This document shows, one piece after another, positions 42,675 to 53,810 of a stretch of 64,000 nt of DNA. Position 1 is the stretch's first letter, and each line of letters begins with the position of its first letter. Both the position numbers and the translations under genes were made by a program. The DNA is from Hydractinia symbiolongicarpus (taxonomy: Eukaryota; Cnidaria; Hydrozoa; Anthoathecata; Hydractiniidae): contig NC_079875.1 in assembly GCF_029227915.1 (NCBI RefSeq), positions 28,952,001 through 29,016,000 of the forward strand, written 5' to 3'. The notes under the pieces were generated by a model. It was given only the letters and a program-made list of their open reading frames with translations. It was not told where the DNA came from and searched no databases.

Positions 42675-42920
42675 GTCTTGTCTTTGGAGAGTGACGACTC
42701 CACTTATTACCCCAGTCAAAATAAAAGTGAAAAACAAAAAAAATTACGCCAGCAAGGGGGTTTGACTGTACCAGGTCCTACCTTTGGAGAGTGACAACTC
42801 CACTTATTACCCCAGTCAAAAAGGAAACAAAAAAAAATTTATGTTAGCAAGGTGGTTTGACTGCACTGGTCTTATCTTTGGAGAGTGACGACTCCACTTA
42901 TTACCCCAGTCACACAAGAT
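42675..42920 (+). repeat. 3' UTR hairpin repeat, three units (copy C)
   Basis: CTTTGGAGAGTGACGACTCC-type units at 42680, 42780 and 42874, spaced about 95-105 bases, as in copy B. The middle unit has GACAACTCC. Confidence 0.85.
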
Positions 42921-43262
42921 TGTATAGAGTAGGACAGATGAAAAGTTGTGGATGAAAGAAATCTCTAGTTCCTGCTGAAAACTGTTCGTAGACCTGTTTT
43001 GAGGTGACTCAACTAGACATTTTGGGTACCTTGGTTGAGGAATATGAGTCGAAACCCTTCTACCCTTTACAGAAGTCCTGTCCTACTCCCTCTGTCTGTT
43101 TGTTTGTTCAATTTTGGTGCCAATTATCTCCTTGAAAAGGGAAGAATTGTGTTCCTTTATATGAGCATATTCTTTAGAGGAGCAAAACCTCCAGAATTTA
43201 AATTTTAAGTCTTAACTGGTCGAGTTTATCATTGTGCATGGACTTTGTAATTTATTCTCAGA

Positions 43263-44684
43263 AAGATACCAAAAGTCCCTGGACATGTACAGTGGGCACA
43301 ACTTTCAAGCTTTAAAGGAAGCCTTTTGAAAGACAACGATGAGCTTAAAGCATGCGTAAAGCTTTAAGTCACCTGAAATAGTACAGGCTATGTAAATCGG
43401 AAAAGAGGAAAATAAAGAAGCTGCTGCAGTGACGATACTTATCTAATGACAGCTGGTTAAGCAATAGGTAGAAGTTGCAACCCTCTAAAGGTTTCACAAC
43501 AGAGCAAAATCGCCGCAGATTTTCATAACAGTAATTGGAAAACGTAGTAAAAACAACAACAACAACATTAATAAATAATTCAAAAACCAATTTATTAGAC
43601 ACACAAAACAAGTTTAACAAAAAAAGAAGAACTAGCTCAGTTTCTCCTGGAAAGAGGCCAAAAAAAAGCCTTCCTCAAACCACCCTAGGCCTTGTGCAAT
43701 CAGACATGTAAAAAATAGCCGAAGATATAACAACGGAAAAAAGTATTTGTTTTTCCACAGCATAGTTCAGTTGCCTTTTACGGCAATGCACGAACAACAA
43801 ACTTTTAGCAAAACACAGTTAGTTTTGCGTTTTAACTGCATCATAAAAACAGTTTGTCACCAATGTAGCTTGATTAAATCTTTGCAGAAAACGCTAAATA
43901 TATTTAATAGAATGTCGTTTTTTTGCATTGAACTGTAATATTTACGCAATTAACTATTATTTTATTTCTTATTTTTCTTCGCTTTTCTCCGGTAGAAATA
44001 ATATTTTTTATTTAGGAGGTAGCTAAAATATTTTTTGTTTTTTGTTAAGTTTGAAAATTGAGAAGCAGTATTTTAATACGTGCAAGTACGATAGCAGTTA
44101 TTTGTCGACCCTAAAAATGGCGAATTATAAGGGTTTCGTTGGACATTAAATAAATGATGTATGCTTTTTTGCAAAATGTGAAAATGATGACTTTAGTTTA
44201 CTAAACTACGTTGATGTTTGCGCTACATATTGGAAGAATAACATGAAAACAAACTTTAATTAGACAGTAAATTCTGGATCTCTCTGTATCGGGGGATGAA
44301 TTAAAGTAGTATATTCTGCGAAAAGGAAGTTTAACTGTCTTTTTAGCAGTAACTTTGGAGAAACAAAACCTCTATGATTTAACCCTAAAACTTAACAGGT
44401 TGAATATTTCATTGTGCCTTGCTGAAATGTTCAAAAGTTTTTCCTCTCTTTTCTATTGATTTTTTAATAAAATATATTCTATCTGCTGAGTAACTGAGCC
44501 ACCTTGTCCCCAAGGATTGTCGAGAACAAGGATGGCAACATCCTCAGAGTGTTCAGAATCACTGTTGTTTAAAACAACTTCTTCATCGGTTTTACAGAGT
44601 CAGAGTCAAGAGCATCTTTATGATCAAGATTATCTCGCTGACAGCTGCATTATCAGGAACTTGAAATGCAGGCTTAGGCAGTCA
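43263..44684. other. No gene; one retroelement 3' scrap
   Basis: 44355-44420 (TTTGGAGAAACAAAACCTCT, then AACTTAACAGGTTGA, TTTCATTGTGCC) matches the tail of copies C and D. The remainder is AT-rich with no recognised frame. Confidence 0.5.
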
Positions 44685-44735
44685 TCATCATTCATGATTC
44701 TCGGCTTACGTCCGTTTTCCATGCTAGCATGGGTT
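44685..44735 (-). repeat. Solitary 3' end of the RTE-like LINE
   Basis: CATCATCATTCATGATTCTC, then GGCTTACGTCCGTTTTCCATGCTAGCATGGGTT-type text, is the complement of the 3' end seen at 21622-21700 and 46100-46150. Confidence 0.7.
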
Positions 44736-44774
44736 AGACGTGGTGGTCAGCAATAAGCCTTTTTGAGGAGAAGA

Positions 44775-45075
44775 ATAATCTGGAGAAATCAATATAGAAA
44801 GGGTTACGGAGAGGTTGCCTAGGCAGAGGTTTAAGCATGGCACAGGAAGAGGAATCAGAATGGCAGGGGTAGGCAAGGCATGGAAGGCACAGGCAAGGGC
44901 ATAGTAGGCAGGCACCAGTAAAGGCATTGGAAGGGTAAGATTATTATTAAACACAGCAACCTAAGGCCACGGCAAAAGCAGACAAGGAAACAAAAGAGGG
45001 AAACAGCAAAGCATGGAAGTCGCAGCAAAGGCCATAGTAGGCAGCACCCGAAAAGGCATGAGTAGACAAGGGCAC
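44775..45075. repeat. GGCA/GGAA-rich minisatellite-like island
   Basis: Purine-rich, GC-richer than its surroundings, with GGCATGGAAG, GGCAAGGGC and CATAGTAGGCAG phrases repeated. 44870-44935 and 45008-45070 align as two imperfect units (ATGGAAG...GCA...GGCATAGTAGGCAG...AAGGCAT). Confidence 0.6.
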
Positions 45076-45164
45076 GGAGAACTCTTCCCTCTACGACTCA
45101 AAGATTACCTGTTACCCTCAATATGATTATATCATATGCTCATGATTACCTGGTAGATAGATAG

Positions 45165-45395
45165 ATGTGCATATTTTACATGACTAGCCTCACAAATATC
45201 GATATACCCTGTCTATTATTTCCAGGAGGGGCCATGGCTTAACATCCAACGGCCCACAACAGTTGGCCATCTCCCCAATTTCCCTCACATGGCTTGGGTT
45301 AACCCGGGGCTATGGTAACATTCACTCGTCCATATTGAATCGCCGTCAAAAGGAATCGAAACCCAGTCTCCCGCAAAGAGCACAAGAGCTATAAT
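45165..45395 (-). mobile_element. tRNA-derived SINE, copy 3 (internal deletion)
   Basis: Reverse orientation. It keeps the tail (complement GACAGGGTATATCGATATTT) and the tRNA-like head, but lacks about 60 internal bases after CCATGG compared with copy 2. The head's B box is degenerate (GGGTTTCGATTCC). Confidence 0.8.
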
Positions 45396-45784
45396 TATTT
45401 GCTAAGATCGCCAAAGGAGTGGAAACTTTAAAATTTTTTAGCGATCGTTAGCAACTTTTGATGTCACAAATTTTTGAGAGGCATTGAGAATCAAAATTAT
45501 AAACATTATGCTGAAAAAATGTGCTAAAATATTTTTCTGTTGAAGAATAAAAATAATCAATTTAGAAATCAATTATATTTCTTTAAGTGAGTGAGGCTAT
45601 TTGCTCTCAAAACAAAGGATATCCCGATAGTGATCAATTCTGCAAGGAACAATAGTATTAACCAATCAAAAAGCTCGGTCAGATTCTGATATTTGTATAT
45701 GTATAACCAAAATGTGTCCAACTCTTTTTACACAAAAAACGGGTAATTTTTACTTAGACCACTGGAACCTACTACCGGGAAACC

Positions 45785-45814
45785 TCTCTCTCTCTCTCCT
45801 CCCCCCCCCCCTAC
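45785..45814. repeat. (CT)n / (C)n microsatellite
   Basis: CTCTCTCTCTCTCTCC followed by a run of C. Confidence 0.9.
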
Positions 45815-45934
45815 CCTGTGCATCCAACGACCTAACGACTCCCCGTCAAATTGATTCCAGACGTTCACTAAAATAAAAATAAATGGAAAAGTTAATCCAG
45901 TAAATTACATGGAAAAGTAAGGTATACCGAAGTT

Positions 45935-46150
45935 TTAAACCTAATTGGGTAAGTTCCTGGGGCAAAGCCCAGAGGCAGACCGAGAAAGACTTGGCAGGAG
46001 ATTATAAGGACAGACTTGATACAGAGAAAGTTGAGTTTAGATCTAACACAGTCTAGATCAGATTGGAAGAGGGTCATTAATATACCCCGTCCAACCCATG
46101 CTAGTAAGGAAAACGGACGTTAAGCCGAGAATGATGATGATGATGATGAA
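45935..46150 (+). mobile_element. RTE-like LINE, 3' end, 5'-truncated
   Basis: The plus strand encodes the C-terminal RPRKTWQEII and SDWKRVINIPRP, then the 3' end CCAACCCATGCTAGTAAGGA and GGACGTTAAGCCGAG with a (ATG)n tail at 46130-46148. It matches the complement of 21622-21800, so two copies lie in opposite orientation. Confidence 0.8.
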
Positions 46151-48235
46151 CCGGAAAATATAAAATTGTTGAACATTAAATATGGCACTTACAGTAATCG
46201 TTAATGATGACAGCTATACGTTTGATTGCACTGTCACACTTGTGCTTGGACTGGTATACTTCTCAACACGACTTGAATATATGGTAAACACAATATCAAA
46301 GCACAGCGAGCAATGTTGTAAGGCAATGTCTATACCGTGTACATGCAACGCTAAACACCACGAATAACACGACGCAGTATTTGGAACACAGTATCCAACG
46401 ACCAAAAAGACCTTTATCTTATTGATCCCGGCATGCGCAATTCTGTGAGTAATAAATTCAGCATATAGCGCGACTGAAAAATGTGAAATTATTGTGATAA
46501 ATTGTTTATTCATGAATACGACGAATAATAATAATGATAATACACTTACCAAGTTATTTATCAATGGTGTTTTCCTTTTTTTTGTTTTGCTAAAAAACCA
46601 AATAAAGCAGTTGCAAATCATTACAAAATAATAGGTCCATTCTTTCTTGGCTATCAATACAGTTTAGAATACTGGAAACTATTTGTTTTCAATGAGGCGT
46701 TATAAAGTTGGTTAAGGAGCGCTCATATGTTCATTTTTGACATTTCATTTTTATGTTTTGCTGTTATTAATTTTGTTTAGATTAATTAAAACTGTAAAAT
46801 AATTAAACCTACCAGAAATGTTTACTATTATAGGTAGAGTAAAACAAATATGTCCGCTCAATTGCAAGTTCAATTAATTTTTTTTTAAATTTGTTTTGTG
46901 CTTTCTACATTCCCAATAATGGTCGCAATAACCGTTAAAAGTTGTCAATGTAACAAATCTCCCCTGTATATATATAAGGCCCAAATGAGTTTAAAAAAAA
47001 TTAGTCGTGTTGAGACACCCCAATAGCATAGAAATATACTATCCACTAAAATCCCTCTTGCTTTTAATTTTGAGTTATGTTTTGAATACGACAGTCAAGT
47101 GGGGTTTGTGCAACTAAACGCAACTTTAGAAAGGAGTTCGTTGGAAAAACGAAACGCGACATCGTGAATTTCTAAAAGTGTTTTTTTTCGCCTTATTTTT
47201 TAATAAATTAACTTGAAATTTGATGTGTGCATATCACTCAATAACTATCATGCGCAAATTCATGTCAGTGGCAGTTTCCAAACAGAAAAAAGTCTAGGTT
47301 TAGTGACGGTACTCAAAATTTTCTGTTGACGTAACTTTTTATTTATAACTATCTTAACTAATCTCCCTATATTTTGGGAGATCCATGGATATTAATTATG
47401 TTGCTGCGCTCTTGATAAAAAATATTGAAAACCCACTGAGAAGGAAGATCAAAGCACTCTGCAATACTAAAACCACAAATTGGCACCTGTAAGTGATTTA
47501 GGCTGCAGATTTGCACTATAAATTTTGTATATTTCAGGGAAGATTAGTTAGGTTGTGAAATGTTATTTCGCAAAAAGGTCATAACCATGTGTTTTTTGTC
47601 TATATTGTTAACTTGGTTTGATTAACACAAATGAAACATGGGACTGTTGACTTCGTAATAGTTTGACGTAAGTTAAAAGTAAAAAGACTTTTGCGGCCAG
47701 AACAGCAGGTGGGCATTTACGGCCTTGTTGTTAAGGCACAAAAACGAATAATAAACTGGTATTATTGAATGCGGTCTAAGAAAATAGAAATGCTAAATGC
47801 TGTTTATATCATCAGTCTGGTTGACTTAAAATCTGTGTTCTTCCAAACAAACAACGCATGGGTGAAAAGTACAGGGAGATTTATTATTACCATTATTACT
47901 AATTCAGTTTTAGCCTTACAGCATATACAAAACAATTGTATAAATCGATAAGGTATCAATCCTGGCAACAATAGTTATCTTAACATAGACTGAAACACAC
48001 TTTAGGGTCCAGTAACGCTGAAAATGAATGATGCGAAGGCAAGTCTAGTCTGGTCCTAAATAGTTCTGGTAAAAATCTTATGTTCATAATTCATTTTTAG
48101 AAGATTTAAAGACTCCTTCTGATGTATTTCAGTTATTCATGTTGCAGGGCATATGGAGAACTGTATAAATTGCCAGGTCCGCCAGTAAAAACTATTTCCT
48201 ATAACAGCAACAAATATTGGTAAGCTAAAGCCAAT
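46151..48235. other. No gene seen
   Basis: AT-rich, with no recognisable domain or repeat on either strand. The 147-codon minus-strand frame at 46657-46214 has no family resemblance and is probably chance. Confidence 0.4.
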
Positions 48236-48998
48236 CTAAACGGTGCCACAACCTAGAAAGCTAAGATATGGGTTAGGAGAAATCGCGAAGTCAACAGTAA
48301 TTTTGATAAACGGTATAACTATATTTTGATCGCTGTCATGTAACTTGCGGTTTCCAAACTCCTCCAAAGTTAAATTGGATGCTACACCAGCTCTGTGTGC
48401 ATTTTGCAAAGCGATAACAGTCATCAAGTAATTACGCACGTTGGTGTGTTCCAACAGGGTGAAAACTTTGCTTTCTAATGCTGTCCCTAAAGGTTTTAGC
48501 GCATTTCTAGCCAATTTGCTGCTTTCAAATGTTGCCCATTGCTTTGGACTGACTAAAAGCTTCATTTGAGCTTCTATGTCCCAACGTTGCTCATCGATGA
48601 CTTTGTTATAGGTTTTACGGCATTTATGTGAGTATAATTTCGCGGTTATAAAATCATCCACACCAAGTTCAGGCAACTCCAAACCTTCACTGACAGCAAA
48701 TTCCATGAATGAAATTAGCGAAGACATGTAGTGCTTTGAGGTTGCCAGCTTGTTTTTCTTGTCCAGGTAATTGACAAAAAAATTGTCTTGGATCTTGTTT
48801 TTTGTTAAATAGATTGATAAGCTGGGCCCCCAAAACATTTGCCACTGTGGGTACTTCGCTAAAAGCTTGCAAGGAACTTTTCCTTTCACGTTGCCCACCA
48901 TCTGGGGACATCAGGTAGGCGAGAAACTGTAGCATTGTGCCATTATTGTCGAAGCTTGTGCTGCCTTCGCTGTCGTTGTGGTCTGTTTCAGTAACCAA
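48236..48998 (-). pseudogene. Crypton-type tyrosine recombinase, N-terminal half
   Basis: Minus-strand frame: LAYLMSPDGGQRERKSSL, NVLGAQLINLFNKKQDPRQF, one-base shift in the A7 run at 48776-48782, then VNYLDKKNKLATSKHYMSSL, EQRWDIEAQMKLL, and VIALQNAHRAGVASNLTLEEF, which holds the first catalytic Arg of tyrosine recombinases. The frame then ends in unrelated residues at 48236; the HKT...His...Tyr half is absent. That half of a related gene is the one preserved at 3342-4337. The 5' side is cut off by retroelement copy D at 48999. Confidence 0.65.
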
Positions 48999-49748
48999 AA
49001 GCCATTTCTGTCAGCAAAACAACCTCAAAGTTAGGCGAAGCATTTGTAGGTGTTCTTCAAAGTTTGGCTGTTTCTAGAAGTCCAGTTGATCCCTACCATT
49101 TCTTGCGTGCTATGAAACATCATATCTCAGCTGCGGAGGGAAGTGCATTTAATATCTTTGCTCAGCACGACGTCCCCGAGGTTCTTGAATATCTCCTACC
49201 TGGTCTGTCATTAGACTTTCCATTTCTTGGAAGTCTTTTTAGTATTGGCATCAAGACATCAACCACTTGCAATTCATGTCATATTACCAGCTCCACAGAA
49301 GTTATAGCACCATGCATCCAACTTTCTCTGCACCCTACGTTACAATCTTCCTTAGATAATTTCTTTGAAAGCGAGGAGTTATCAGACACCAATGGTTACT
49401 TCTGCCATCTTTGTAACGCCCATCAAAAAGAGATAGTGTCGTGCGGTTCCCATCTCATTTTACAGCTAAAACGTTTTGCCAGTGCCAACGGCCTTGTGTC
49501 AAAAAATTGCCTCTCGTATTACAGCTTACCCTGGTACCCTTTCCATACCTTTTACCGTAGATGGAGAAGTGAAATTTCGTAAAAATTTAAGGGCTATTAT
49601 CAACCATTGCGGCAACTTAAATAATGGTCACTACACAACCATAGCCTTCGACCAAATGGTTCACAGGTGGATACATTGCAACGATAGAGCAGTAATTTCT
49701 GTGATGACCGGCTTATTAACAGTCACGAGTCATGTGTTTTCTTTTTAG
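48999..49748 (+). pseudogene. USP domain of copy D, lacking the Cys box
   Basis: Frame 49064-49582: SPVDPYHFLRAMKHHIS, AQHDVPEVLEYLLPGL, TTCNSCH, then YFCHLCNAHQ (both zinc Cys pairs intact, unlike copy B), HLILQLKRFASANG. A one-base gain in the A run at 49501-49506 shifts into GNLNNGHYTTIAF and WIHCNDRAVIS. The Cys box was never copied because of 5' truncation. It shows the original reading at the sites where copy B is shifted. Confidence 0.85.
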
Positions 49749-50310
49749 AAGAGCTGAGGTAAGAATATTTTAACCAGAATGAGTCAGCAAGGGGGCTTGA
49801 CTACACTCAGTCTTGTCTTTGGAGAGTGACGACTCCACTTATTACCCCAGTTAAAACAAAAAAAAATAGCAGGGGTGTTTGATCACACATGATCTTGTCT
49901 TTGGAGAGTAACGACTCCACTTATTACCTGAGTTGAAAACAAAGAATAGCACAGTTGAACAGAAAGGGGTCAAAGTTTACTTTAGGAAGATAGGGATGTC
50001 TAGTTTCTGCTGATGACCGTCCGCGGACCTCTTCGAGGTGGCCCAGCTAGACATTCAGGGTACTTAGGTTCAGAAATATGGGTCGAAACCTACCTGCCCT
50101 TGGTTAAAGTTCTGTTCATCTTTTCAAATGTGTTGTGTCCTTTTTATTTTGTTATATATATTTTTTTATTAATTCCTTGTAAAAAGGGAGAATTATGCTT
50201 TTAGAGGCATTTTCTCTAGAGGAGTACAACCTCTAGCTTATTTCCAAAGACCTAACAGGTTGAGTTCATCATTGCGGTGGCTTGCCACCTCTTTGTAAAT
50301 TATTTTCTTA
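48999..50310 (+). mobile_element. RT-endonuclease-USP retroelement, copy D, 5'-truncated
   Basis: Begins abruptly within the USP (AAGCCATTTCTGTCAGCAAA, matching copy B at about 26189) and runs to the family 3' terminus at 50310. Typical of incomplete target-primed reverse transcription. About 97% identical to copy B by eye. Two 3' hairpin repeats (49815, 49897). Confidence 0.9.
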
Positions 50311-51290
50311 ATTTAGTTCAATATGTTTTTATAGTGCTTCGAAATATTCCAATCTATATTCTTTACACATTTATTCTGTCTTAAGAAGTTCCATGATTTT
50401 TTATATTTGCTTGCCGTCCAGTATCTCGGCAGGAATCTTGAAGTGGAGTTATTATTTTCTTGTAATGATTCCCTATAATGTTTTAGTATAAGAGCGCGCA
50501 CCGGTCGGTAAAATACAAAAGCAGAGAAAATTACGTAGGCGCGTTTTCTATGGCCATCAATAAGTTGTAAAAGTAAGTTTCAAACAAAAGTGCTCTCTTC
50601 TGGGAGTATTAGGAGAAAACAAGATTAAAAATCAAGGCGGACAAAACTAGCTTTGTATCATCAAAAGATCGTTTCCTGACAAAATTGTTATTAAATTAAC
50701 GGTCAATCTTATCGCGCCTATTTTATGATAACATCTTACCAACAACAAGGAAAAAACTGTATCGTAAGGCCTTCATTATTATTTCAAAAGACTGAGGCAA
50801 GGATATATAAAGTTGCAGCGAATTGCTATGGTAACCAATTAAAAACCTGCCATTGTCTAAGTAGTCAGCGTCAATACTTTAAGCATTCTTCCTTTGTTAA
50901 ATTGTGAATAATATTCTTCGTCAAGTTGGTCATTCTTTACATCTCGCTTGTTGTGGAAAAATTACTTCACAAATATTTTAAATTTACATTTGAAGAAAAA
51001 ACTGATTCAAGATCAGAGAAGGGCAAAAAGGAGGCTGGCTTTGACTTGATTGCCGAATTTCATTATTATGGAAATAATAAGCAAGTCAAACCATGTAAAC
51101 AAAATGTTCCTGCTGAATGCTTATGTTTTTTGGAGAATACACGAGTTCACAGCTTTGTTTCTTTTATTACAAAGCTCTTATTGAGAACACTGTTTTCAGT
51201 TCTTATTAGGCTTATTAGGTGCTTGGGTGTTCAACGGCGTTTCTAAACACGGCGTTTCGACGTTGGGTTTAGTCTCTCGGCTAGTCCTGT
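50311..51290. other. No gene seen
   Basis: Several short open frames (for example 50313-50501 minus and 50926-51246 plus) have no family resemblance. 51235-51290 (GGCGTTTCGACGTTGGGTTT, then CGGCTAGTCC) also occurs near 34750. Confidence 0.4.
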
Positions 51291-51405
51291 TTCGATACGA
51301 AAAATCGCAAATAAATGACACGCGTCACTTTCGAATGCCTGTTTGTCAATTCTGCGGCTAAAATATATAGAACCAGGGACGTTGTTGACTCTCAAACATG
51401 TCCCC
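51291..51405 (+). repeat. Solitary unit of the 60.9-64.0 kb satellite
   Basis: GATACGAAAAATCGCAAAT, ATGACACGCGTCACTTTC, CGGCTAAAATATATAGAACC and GGGACGTTGTTGACTCT occur in the same order and spacing as in the satellite at 60893-64000, about 9.5 kb away. Confidence 0.85.
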
Positions 51406-51410
51406 CCTAA

Positions 51411-51795
51411 GTCCAACTTTGTTACAATCGAATGTTAATCGAGAATTTAAAATATTATACCAATTATAACGCCTTTTAATGTGTTCTATAATGGACTGTC
51501 GAAGAGTGTCAACAAATTTTCTGAACCAATTGAAGAAATATTAGATTAAGGCATATTAACCAAAAGTCAATTAAAGTAATACTGGTAACAAAACAATATA
51601 TCTGCCTGGAAGTGTCAGGAATTCCGTACAAAATTACCGTGATTTTACTCAAAAACTATAGAATAATTAAGGTTTTAAAAAAAATAACGGAGTGTCTCTT
51701 AACTCCTACAATGAAGAGCTTCTAAAAGCAAATACGAGCTATGGCAACAAAAGACGTCTATTGTTTCACTGTTTTATTAAATATTTTAGTTTTGA
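51411..51795 (+). repeat. Dispersed ~385-bp repeat (also 53811-54190 and part at 55330-55435)
   Basis: CGAATGTTAATCGAGAATTT, CAATTATAACGCCTTTTAAT, GGCAACAAAAGACGTCTATTG mark both full copies, which differ at scattered bases and small indels. The third locus keeps only the last ~105 bases. No coding content. Confidence 0.9.
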
Positions 51796-53810
51796 GTTAG
51801 TTTTCTTTGATGTACCGCTGCTATTTCTCAACTTATTAATCAACTTATTAAACTCTGCTTGAAACAGAAACTTATTAGTAAAAGTCAGAAAGAGACTTTG
51901 ACCGTAACATTAACACCACCAAGTTAAAAATTTATACACACAAATTCATTGATGCTGAAAATGATCTTAAAATCAAAACAATAAACTTCTAAAACTTAAA
52001 AGAAAAAAATTCGGGAAATGTGTATTACAGTGAAGCCGATTCAGTGATCAAGGTGTTATTTATCCGCAGTTGGTGAACTTAAAATTTTAAATCACAAACC
52101 GAACTATTTCAGCTTTAATTTAGACCGGATTGTAAGTGACCGTTCTTTTTTGCTTTATGATTTGTTTTGTTTTTATCACAAGAAAAACCAGCGATTTTCG
52201 AATGTTATGCGTTAATACTGGCAGTTGCACTTAGTCTACAAGCTTTATAATTTGCATGTTTATATAAATTTTGATCCTGAGTTCAAATACGCTAAATATT
52301 TTTTTTAAAAGCGATCGAAAATTTTAGGCTTGTTAACTCAGATCTAAGATATTTTGATATTTTGTTGTGAAACATAAAAAAGTGCTGACTAAAAGCTTAA
52401 TTGACATTTGCCTAAAATGATAATGAAAAGTCCATCTTGTTTTGTAACTCTCCCAGGAAAGGCACAGATTTTCTTTTTCTTCACCTGTATTTTTTATCTG
52501 CGTTGTGTATCTTTTACCTTCGAGATTAAAACTCTCCAACAGGAACAAATCATACTTTTAAATTTATCCTCGTCAAACAAATAATAGTTTTATGACGCAA
52601 TTTACCGTTTGGAATCATAATAATGTGGTTCAGTTGGATTTCTTGGTGGTTGTACAAGTGAGATATTATTTCAAATTAGTATTATGACCATTGTGATCTG
52701 ATCAAATCAAGCTGAATCAGATCTCTTTCAAATGTCTTAATTTAACTTAACCCTTCACATATAATTTGGATATTATTTGAAAAAAAAACAAAAAGCAGAA
52801 GGCACATGCTCAGATCCACATGTTCTATTTCAAAGTTGACTATTCTGTTCTGTAAAAGAAGTCCCCAATTGTCTTTTTAGCTAAGAAATGCCAGTTTTGT
52901 TTACATCATTGAGTGCTGAATATTATTTATCTTAAACTTACTTATTTTTTCTCAACACAGTCATGAATTTTCAGTAAAATGTTTAAAAAATATAGATATC
53001 AATTTGTGGAACATACTTATTTATTTGTTGTCAAAGTAGTCATTTTAAGAATTAAACATAAAATAGTTTCATGTTCAACTTTTCTTTAAAATACAGCAAA
53101 ACATTATATTTTTGAATATGTTTTGCGTGTGTTTTAGAAATGATCCGAACGTTTCCAAAAAAGGACACAATGTACAATCTGTAGCATATTCTCTTCAAAA
53201 AGTCATAAATGTAATAAATAAAAAATAAAATTTTAGGGTGTATTAAATCTGTACCATGTACAGACATGAGTGATATTTTTGAGAAGTAGGTTTTAAAGTC
53301 TTTTTTTGCTTTTTTTTTGCTTAGTGTGTAAATAATAACAGAAAACCAAATGGTCCGAAGATGACCTTTTGCTTAGTCGCATGCCTTCTTTTTTTATTTT
53401 TTTATCTTTTCCATTGTAGATCTATTTTAGGTGTTTTATGGAAGTTATAAAAGACGAACAAAGCTTTTTTTAAGAACTTTTCTAAATTTAATTTACCAGC
53501 CATTTCGTGGCACCACGGCAATAACAAATTGGAAGCAGTATTGTTGGTTATTTGACTTCATTTTTCTGTAAGAACTGAATAAACGGTAATAACCCATTAG
53601 GAGAACTTGTTCACTGTTTTTTGTTCTTTTTGTGTTATTTGATTAAATTCAAATTTTTACTTTATATTTTTAGATTTTTATAACGCACATGATGCATGGG
53701 GTTAACCCAGTCTTCTCTCTGGACATCATAGGTTTCATTGTTTGAACGGAATCAATATAAAGAAACTAAGAATCCCTGGACGAGATTCACATCAAACCTA
53801 TCCTCCTAAC
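51796..53810. other. No gene seen
   Basis: Strongly AT-rich with many short poly(A)/poly(T) runs; no domain or repeat recognised on either strand. Confidence 0.4.

Larger units (their letters stand above)
36187..43262 (+). mobile_element. RT-endonuclease-USP retroelement, copy C, split by a hAT transposon
   Basis: The 5' module matching copy A occupies 36187-36327 and resumes at 40352-40620; the hAT element fills the gap. After 40620 there is an internal deletion that removes the whole RT. From about 40815 the zinc finger, endonuclease, USP and 3' UTR follow. Three 3' repeat units start near 42680, 42780 and 42874, and the tail ends near 43262 (CTTTGTAATTTATTCTCA). It is the most diverged of the four copies. 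Confidence 0.8.

Noticed and set aside
44517-44954. Coding frames in the 44.5-45 kb region
   Set aside because: They run through the LINE 3' end and the GGCA-rich minisatellite; low-complexity translation.
46214-46657. 147-codon minus-strand frame as a gene
   Set aside because: Composition follows AT-rich sequence, no domain, no splice context.
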